From Tubulanus polymorphus (lineage: Eukaryota; Nemertea; Palaeonemertea; Tubulaniformes; Tubulanidae): DNA of 60,000 nucleotides. Positions 55,071-60,000 of the stretch are shown one piece after another. The stretch lies in NCBI RefSeq assembly GCF_964204645.1, contig NC_134030.1, positions 17,305,110 to 17,365,109 of the forward strand, in the 5' to 3' direction. A program made the position numbers and the translations under genes. The notes under the pieces were generated by a model. It searched no databases. It worked only from the letters and a program-made list of their open reading frames with translations, and was not told the DNA's origin. How positions within the stretch are numbered: position 1 is the stretch's first letter; the number at the start of each line of letters is the position of its first letter.

Positions 55071-55739
55071 TTATCTAACTTCGGTGGCTGGAATTTGGCT
55101 GGAATGTATAGACCGTATATAGGGCTCGGTCTCATGAGCAGTACAGGACCAAAAGGGGATTGCCAACTCGGCGATCGGGGTCACGGTTCTGATGGAAACG
55201 GGCCGGTCGGACCAAGCTGAGAGATGGCCGCCCGAGGAATGCTTGATAGCGAGAGAACGTGTCCGTGCACAAACCCAAGTAAAAACAAGAATGCCGGAAA
55301 TTTGACTGAATATAATAATAGTCAAACGAATTTTATTTACCTTGATAAGTAATCTAAGCCTTCCAGTTAAAACACAGTCCAGTTCCTAACTCTAAGTTCC
55401 TATTGTACTCTACTGCTGGTAACCCGTCCTGAATCAAGTCCCAATCAAGTTTTTATCAAGTATCTATCGAGTGTCTATCGAGTGTCTACTCTCCCAAGAC
55501 TGCGAGTCCCTTTTATAGAAAGATCGGCATTTCTAGAATGCCGACTCTCCCACTCGACTTTGACCCTCATTTGCCAACATCGACCGCCTCGGTATGTCGA
55601 AAGACGGGGGCCCTGATGGCGAATGATTGGCCATCGTCGATCCTAGGACCAAAATGCTCGGTTGCTGACTCTCAGTTTGAGCTTCAACGTCAATAGCTAC
55701 AATTTCGGGTACTGTTATAGTGTCGCATATATCTACCAG
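55071..55739. other. Leader-like stretch below the LTR
   Basis: No recognised ORF. Directly next to the LTR the minus strand reads TGGTAGATATATGCG, a primer-binding-site-like sequence differing from the TGGTGGAGAA of the other elements. Tandem CAAGTATCTATCGAGTGTC-type units lie near 55450-55490. Confidence 0.45.
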
Positions 55740-56327
55740 TGTTGTGAATCCGGGTTGGGTTCTCCAACTAGCGTTGTGGTAGTGATTCCTCTCGACGATG
55801 TAGTGAGGGACACTCTCTTAGGTCGGATCTCAGTCCTTGGTCTTGACTTTCTTACAAGGCTCCTGGATATAACTTAACAATTTCTTAAGTTATCTATTCG
55901 TTTATTTTCTCTTACCAGATTTTCACAAGATCATTCCCCGGAGCTCTCCCTAAAACCTCTCTATTTATATAACTTTCTCTTTTGTAACGTGTGCAGGTCC
56001 ACTTCCACACATGGCTTGTAATTCATGGCTTGTGACGTATTCATACGTCACAACATTCTTCCCATCCATCTATGAGCGATGACGTATCTGCACACGTCAC
56101 AATTTTCTTCAAATATATTTCTGCACCCAACAGAGTCCATGGCCGCACCATATTAGGTGTACCTACGTAGACTCTTACGTCACTTCCAGACTTGTTTATT
56201 TATATAATTTCTATTTATGTTTATGTATGACGTACATATCCACGCAGGTTGTCTCTGGTACTGCAACACTAGCCATGAACTCCACGTTCCGTACATTTAT
56301 CTAAACTACTAAACTATCCGCACAACA
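55740..56327 (-). repeat. LTR of a related Gypsy element
   Basis: 588 bp from TGTTGTGAATCCGGG to CCGCACAACA, with perfect 7-bp terminal inverted repeats (TGTTGTG/CACAACA). It is diverged from but clearly related to 49424-50040 (shared TAGCG.TGTGGTA, CTTAACAAT, TGTGACGTATTCATACGTCA). It is preceded by env remnants and followed by gag remnants. No second LTR of this subtype is visible in the window. Confidence 0.85.
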
Positions 56328-57480
56328 GTGCAACTGATAACACCACGAGTTTCGCCACTTCTCTCAGTTCCACACTCAACGAACGATAATTTGCCACGAC
56401 GAGTGCTTTACTAGATACCGATAACATCAGCCTCATTTCAAACAGGCTTATCTTTAGAGGCACCGAGCATGATTTTGGTAAATTATGAACCGTCCCCTGT
56501 GAACAGGTCACTTGTTTTTCGTGCCAAGTTGAATTGAATCGGGCAACCCCACAAGTGACCTGTAAGGTGACTCTAGTAAGAGCTGGTGGCTCTAAATAAC
56601 ATTCAGATTTACATCCAAAGGTTATTCGAGCCTATGTATGAGCCCAGGGGGAGGCCTCGCGTGGATCCATCACGACTGCCGAACTATCGATTTATTGCGG
56701 TGCAAGATAACATTAAATTGAGCTTCAGTTTCAAATATATATATGTATTACAAACAGTAGATTTAACCGTCTCTCTAGATGCTTTTGGCATTTTAGTTTA
56801 ATCGGTTTTCCGCATGTTATTTTGAATTTATTTTTCGATTAAAAGTTGTAATCGAAATACACTCGTGAGAATGTCTCGTGAGAATGTATGGTCTCTCATC
56901 AGAAAATCAATAGTTCTTACTTACTTACGTTTAATCAAAGGGCGGGGGGTGTTAAAACCAATTAGACAGTTATTCCAATTGACGGAACTATTGAAATTTT
57001 TAGATGCCCCCTTACCAGGCGAGAATGCTGCTGTAAACAATGCCTGCATCTATAAAATAAAGCACGTAACAACGGCCGAAAAACAATTATCGAAATTCCA
57101 ACAACGATTAACAAAAACAGAACAACATCCACCCGAATCAAGTTTTTTTCAGCAATGACCACTTAGTAACTGAATTATTCCAACCTCCCGAACGTAGATT
57201 ATGAATAGAGGGGTAAACTGTTACCATGGCTAGAGTGGGTGGAAGAAATCCTGCTCCCAACATTGGTATTAACCCTTGAGATTTCAACAAAACAAATATC
57301 GACAGTAATATGCTACCTGCGGATAGACATATTGCCAGCCAAGTCATCTAACCAGTACCATCACCATTCGAAATGACTGGTTCCTGGTGACCAAATAATG
57401 CATCGGCTTGGGAACGGTAAAGTTTTGACTCTTGACTGACAGTTTGTGCCAGTTTCTTAAAATCCATGCTAAATTTAGAA
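56314..57480 (-). pseudogene. Envelope C-terminal fragments of a Gypsy element
   Basis: Several frames: FSMDFKKLAQTVSQESKLYR (ectodomain helix, about 57350-57480), TWLAICLSAGSILLSIFVLL (57280-57347, membrane anchor), a second hydrophobic frame VVLFLLIVVGISIIVFRPLL (about 57070-57120), and VTCSQGTVHNLPKSCSVPL ending in the first bases of the LTR at 56314. The order matches the 3' part of an env gene abutting its 3' LTR. Many breaks; non-functional. Confidence 0.6.
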
Positions 57481-57731
57481 ACAACTGCCGCTAGGTTCAC
57501 AGCATGTGCAATAGTTACGGTGTCCTTTTTTCATACACGTATTAATTCGACCAGGGACATAGAACGTTGAGCCCCGCAATGCACAACCAATTTTAATTAA
57601 GCAGAGACGACATGCTGGAATCGCTTGTAGTTATTTGCCGGGGCATGCGAGGGTCGTGATATTCAGCAGATTCGGATCCGATCGTTGATTTACAACCATG
57701 TCGTTTGGCATCGGATCTTGATTTTCGGCTT

Positions 57732-58127
57732 CTACCGTGCATGTCTCAATCGTGTCCTCTTCCATCTGGGTCTCAGGATACGGTCTCCATCATTGCCATG
57801 CGATTTCCCCGGACGAAGAGAGACAGAATAATCGAACTGTTCAAGATAAAGCGCTATGCAACCCAAACGACCCGACAAATTCTCCATTGACTTTAGATAT
57901 TGGAGACAGCTATGGTCAGTTATTATCTCAACGTGATATCCCCTCAGATATGTTTCGAATTTCCGAACCCCTGCGGCTACTGCGAGAAGTTCACGGTCCG
58001 TGGTGAAGGAATTCTTTCGGTTTTTGATAACCCACGCCCTGCATATGCGATTGATCTCTCCATGCCCGCCTGAACTTGTGCTAATACCATACCAATGCCG
58101 TCCGTATATAGTAGCATATAGAAGCAT
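57732..58127 (-). pseudogene. Gypsy RNase H fragment
   Basis: Encodes WVIKNRKNSFTTDRELLAVA, AGVRKFETYLRGYHVEIITD, HSCLQYLKSMENLSGRLGCI and LRPGKSHGNDGD: RNase H motifs E (TDRELLAV) and D (ITDHS.L..L) of Gypsy elements. It is more similar in style to arthropod-type Gypsy elements than to the chromodomain element. Broken on both sides. Confidence 0.85.
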
Positions 58128-58962
58128 CCGTATATAGTAGAAATGGAGCTACTCCATTGATGGGATAGGCCAGAATAGGAACTTTGAGCATTGCTTGTTT
58201 CAACGTATCAAACGCTCGTTGATCAGCAGCATCCAATTTACATGGAACACTTTTGGAGCGGCGCGGCTTTAGTTCTATACCCCTTACAAAATCGCCTATA
58301 TTAATTGGAAAACCAAAGAAAGCTTCGCAGTTGTTTGAGAATGGTTGGATGGGTCCGTTCTGGACCGCCATTATCTTCTCGGGGTCGGTAGCAATGCCGT
58401 CTTTCGATAAACGGTGACCTAAAACGTTGATTTCCTTGAGTGCAAAGTAGCATTTCTCAGGGTTCAGACGAAGCCCTGACACTCGCAAACGACCGAAAAT
58501 TCGCGGCAAATGTGTGAGTCGAACGAGTCTGAATAGAAAATAATATCATCTAGGTATACAAGACAAAACTTCCCGATCAAATTTCTAAGAAGCCCACCCG
58601 TAAGTCTTAGAAAAGGTCGATGTAGCTGATACCTTGACCTCTAGCAGACCAGTTTGAGTTATAAATGCGGTCTTTTCTCTCCTTGCTTCACCTATACCAA
58701 CCTGCAAATAACCGCCCAAAGGGGTCGAGTGAGCTTAAATATCTCAGTGATGCCTGTCCAACTTGAGCTGATAAATCGTCAATCCTCGGCAAGGGAAAAG
58801 AATCAGTCCGGGTGACAGCATTGCATCTCCTCTAATCTACACAAAACCACCATTTGACCTCGTCGTTTCGGCTCTTTTTCTGGACTAACACCACTGGAGC
58901 AGTCCAAGGGCTCGTACGATATTGAACAATTCCGTTGTCCAACAGTACTTTGATGTAATGCG
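58081..58962 (-). pseudogene. Gypsy reverse transcriptase fragments
   Basis: From high to low coordinate: VLLDNGIVQYRTSPWTAPVV (RT start), then after stops FPLPRIDDLSAQVG, and GLRLNPEKCYFALKEINVLG, HRLSKDGIATDPEKI, DQRAFDTLKQAMLKVPILAY, FLLYTDAS. Several stops and frame changes; the palm with the catalytic Asp pair is largely unreadable. It is collinear with the RNase H fragment, so it is one decayed element. Confidence 0.85.
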
Positions 58963-59123
58963 CTCATGGGACATCCCTGTCTTACGCCTCTTTCTAGAGT
59001 AAATGGTTTCGTTAGGAAGCCGTTGCTTTTAATCTTGGATTTTACGTCTGAATAACAGGTTTTGATATATTGGGTTAGATTCTCTCCAAAGCCAAAGGAT
59101 TCTAAAGTCTTGAACATATAATT
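58957..59123 (-). pseudogene. L1/Tx1-like non-LTR RT fragment
   Basis: NYMFKTLESFGFGENLTQYI, KTCYSDVKSKIKSNGF and LERGVRQGCPMSAL are an RT segment between motif A and motif B (RGVRQGCPLS) of L1-type elements. It ends abruptly where the Gypsy RT fragment begins. Confidence 0.85.
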
Positions 59124-59201
59124 ACAGTTAAAAAAAATTTCTATCCTCTGGACGCCTCTGATATCTTTGGTGCACTTGCCAGGTGTAACCGCACTAGTCA
59201 A

Positions 59202-60000
59202 TTAAATGAATTACGCCACCGTGCGGGCATGAGTCCGAAACGACAAAAGATAAACAGTAATTAGTATATATATATAGTCACAAAGTCACAAATTATTGCA
59301 ATTTTATAAGAAATAAAATGGGCCATTTTCGAAAGTTAAAAAAATAATTAAAATTAAATTCAAAATCAAATAAAAGTCTTTTCAAAAGTTCTTATAACAA
59401 AACTTAGCGTTAACGCAATCGTTGCCGCTCCTCGCAATTTGTTCGCTGTGGTTCCTAGTTATTGTATCTCGCTGTGGTTCCAGTGAATGGCGTCAATGAT
59501 CCCAAAATTTGATGATCTATGCAGAAATACCAAGAACGCTGTCCTATGCGTTCCCGAAAAAGCACGACAGCTGACTGTTGTTGATTGTGGAATGTAACAG
59601 TTAAACGACTCCCGTAAAGTCCACGAGTGGTTCGCAAAAAATACGCTAAAATATAATTTTTCTCCTTTATTAAGTTTAATCGCCAAGCTGGCTTGTGTTG
59701 ACGAAAATGACATTAATAATCCACTAGTAAAAGTGTTCTAAAAACGTCTTCTTATAAATCTCGACACAACTCCAATAGTTAATGAACTAATAGTCCCGCT
59801 GGAATTTCGCCAACGGAAAGCGAACTGATAACGTGACGATTTTATCAACTGTCACTAATATGAATTTCTTTTAAAAATACCGAATAAATAGCATAAAATC
59901 TTACTAGTCGTAAGTTTCAAAAGAAACCAGAGAGCTCGGGTTGAGCTTCCTCCTAATCCGAAATTCCAGAAACAACTCCCCAAAAACTAAATGCACACAC
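59202..60000. other. Unassigned right edge
   Basis: A/T-rich sequence with short frames only. I found no recognisable domain, RNA gene or LTR partner. Confidence 0.4.

Overview
This window is metazoan nuclear DNA built almost entirely from mobile elements. No intact ordinary host gene is supported. Evidence for an animal genome: a multi-exon gene with GT-AG introns whose phases match, BEL/Pao and Ty3/Gypsy retroelements, a non-LTR retrotransposon, many MITEs, and a Polinton/adintovirus-type block. A marine invertebrate is the best guess, from the AT-rich sequence and the kinds of repeat; this is inference, and I cannot name a species.

Layout. 1-4640 (minus strand) is one end of an endogenous virus-like element: a broken protein-primed family B DNA polymerase, then a compact run of small ORFs including a penton/minor-capsid-like protein and tiny membrane proteins. 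Most of these share an A/T-rich motif ending in ATAAATG at the start codon. A 322-bp palindromic microsatellite (4647-4968) cuts off the polymerase. 5063-15073 is a 10-kb element bounded by ~210-bp inverted repeats. It carries a DDE transposase on the minus strand, split over at least six exons and ending in a PHD finger, with introns full of MITEs, microsatellites and a minisatellite. A second 206-bp inverted-repeat pair (5482-8002) encloses only the PHD exon.

16092-21330 and about 21640-25740 are two decayed BEL/Pao retrotransposons in direct orientation. 26406-28799+ is a gag-only LTR retroelement with two 480-bp LTRs and a 5-bp target duplication (AGAAC). 31190-33125 is a 5'-truncated non-LTR retrotransposon. 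37157-41199 is a non-coding LTR element (551/556-bp LTRs). 42141-50045 is a Ty3/Gypsy element (minus strand) with gag, protease, RT, RNase H, integrase plus a C-terminal chromodomain, and a retrovirus-like env that appears to be expressed by splicing. A 1-kb DNA transposon interrupts its 3' end. 50250-52487 holds two copies of a dispersed repeat with a Helitron-like 3' end. 52488-59200 is a graveyard of further Gypsy gag/LTR/env/pol fragments and an L1-like RT fragment.

How they fit together: three structurally different LTR elements share the 10-nt primer-binding site TGGTGGAGAA beside the LTR. Two of them share a leader splice donor. The gag-only and non-coding elements may therefore depend on the env-bearing Gypsy family. 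The DDE transposase is the only candidate for the autonomous source of the 10-kb inverted-repeat element.
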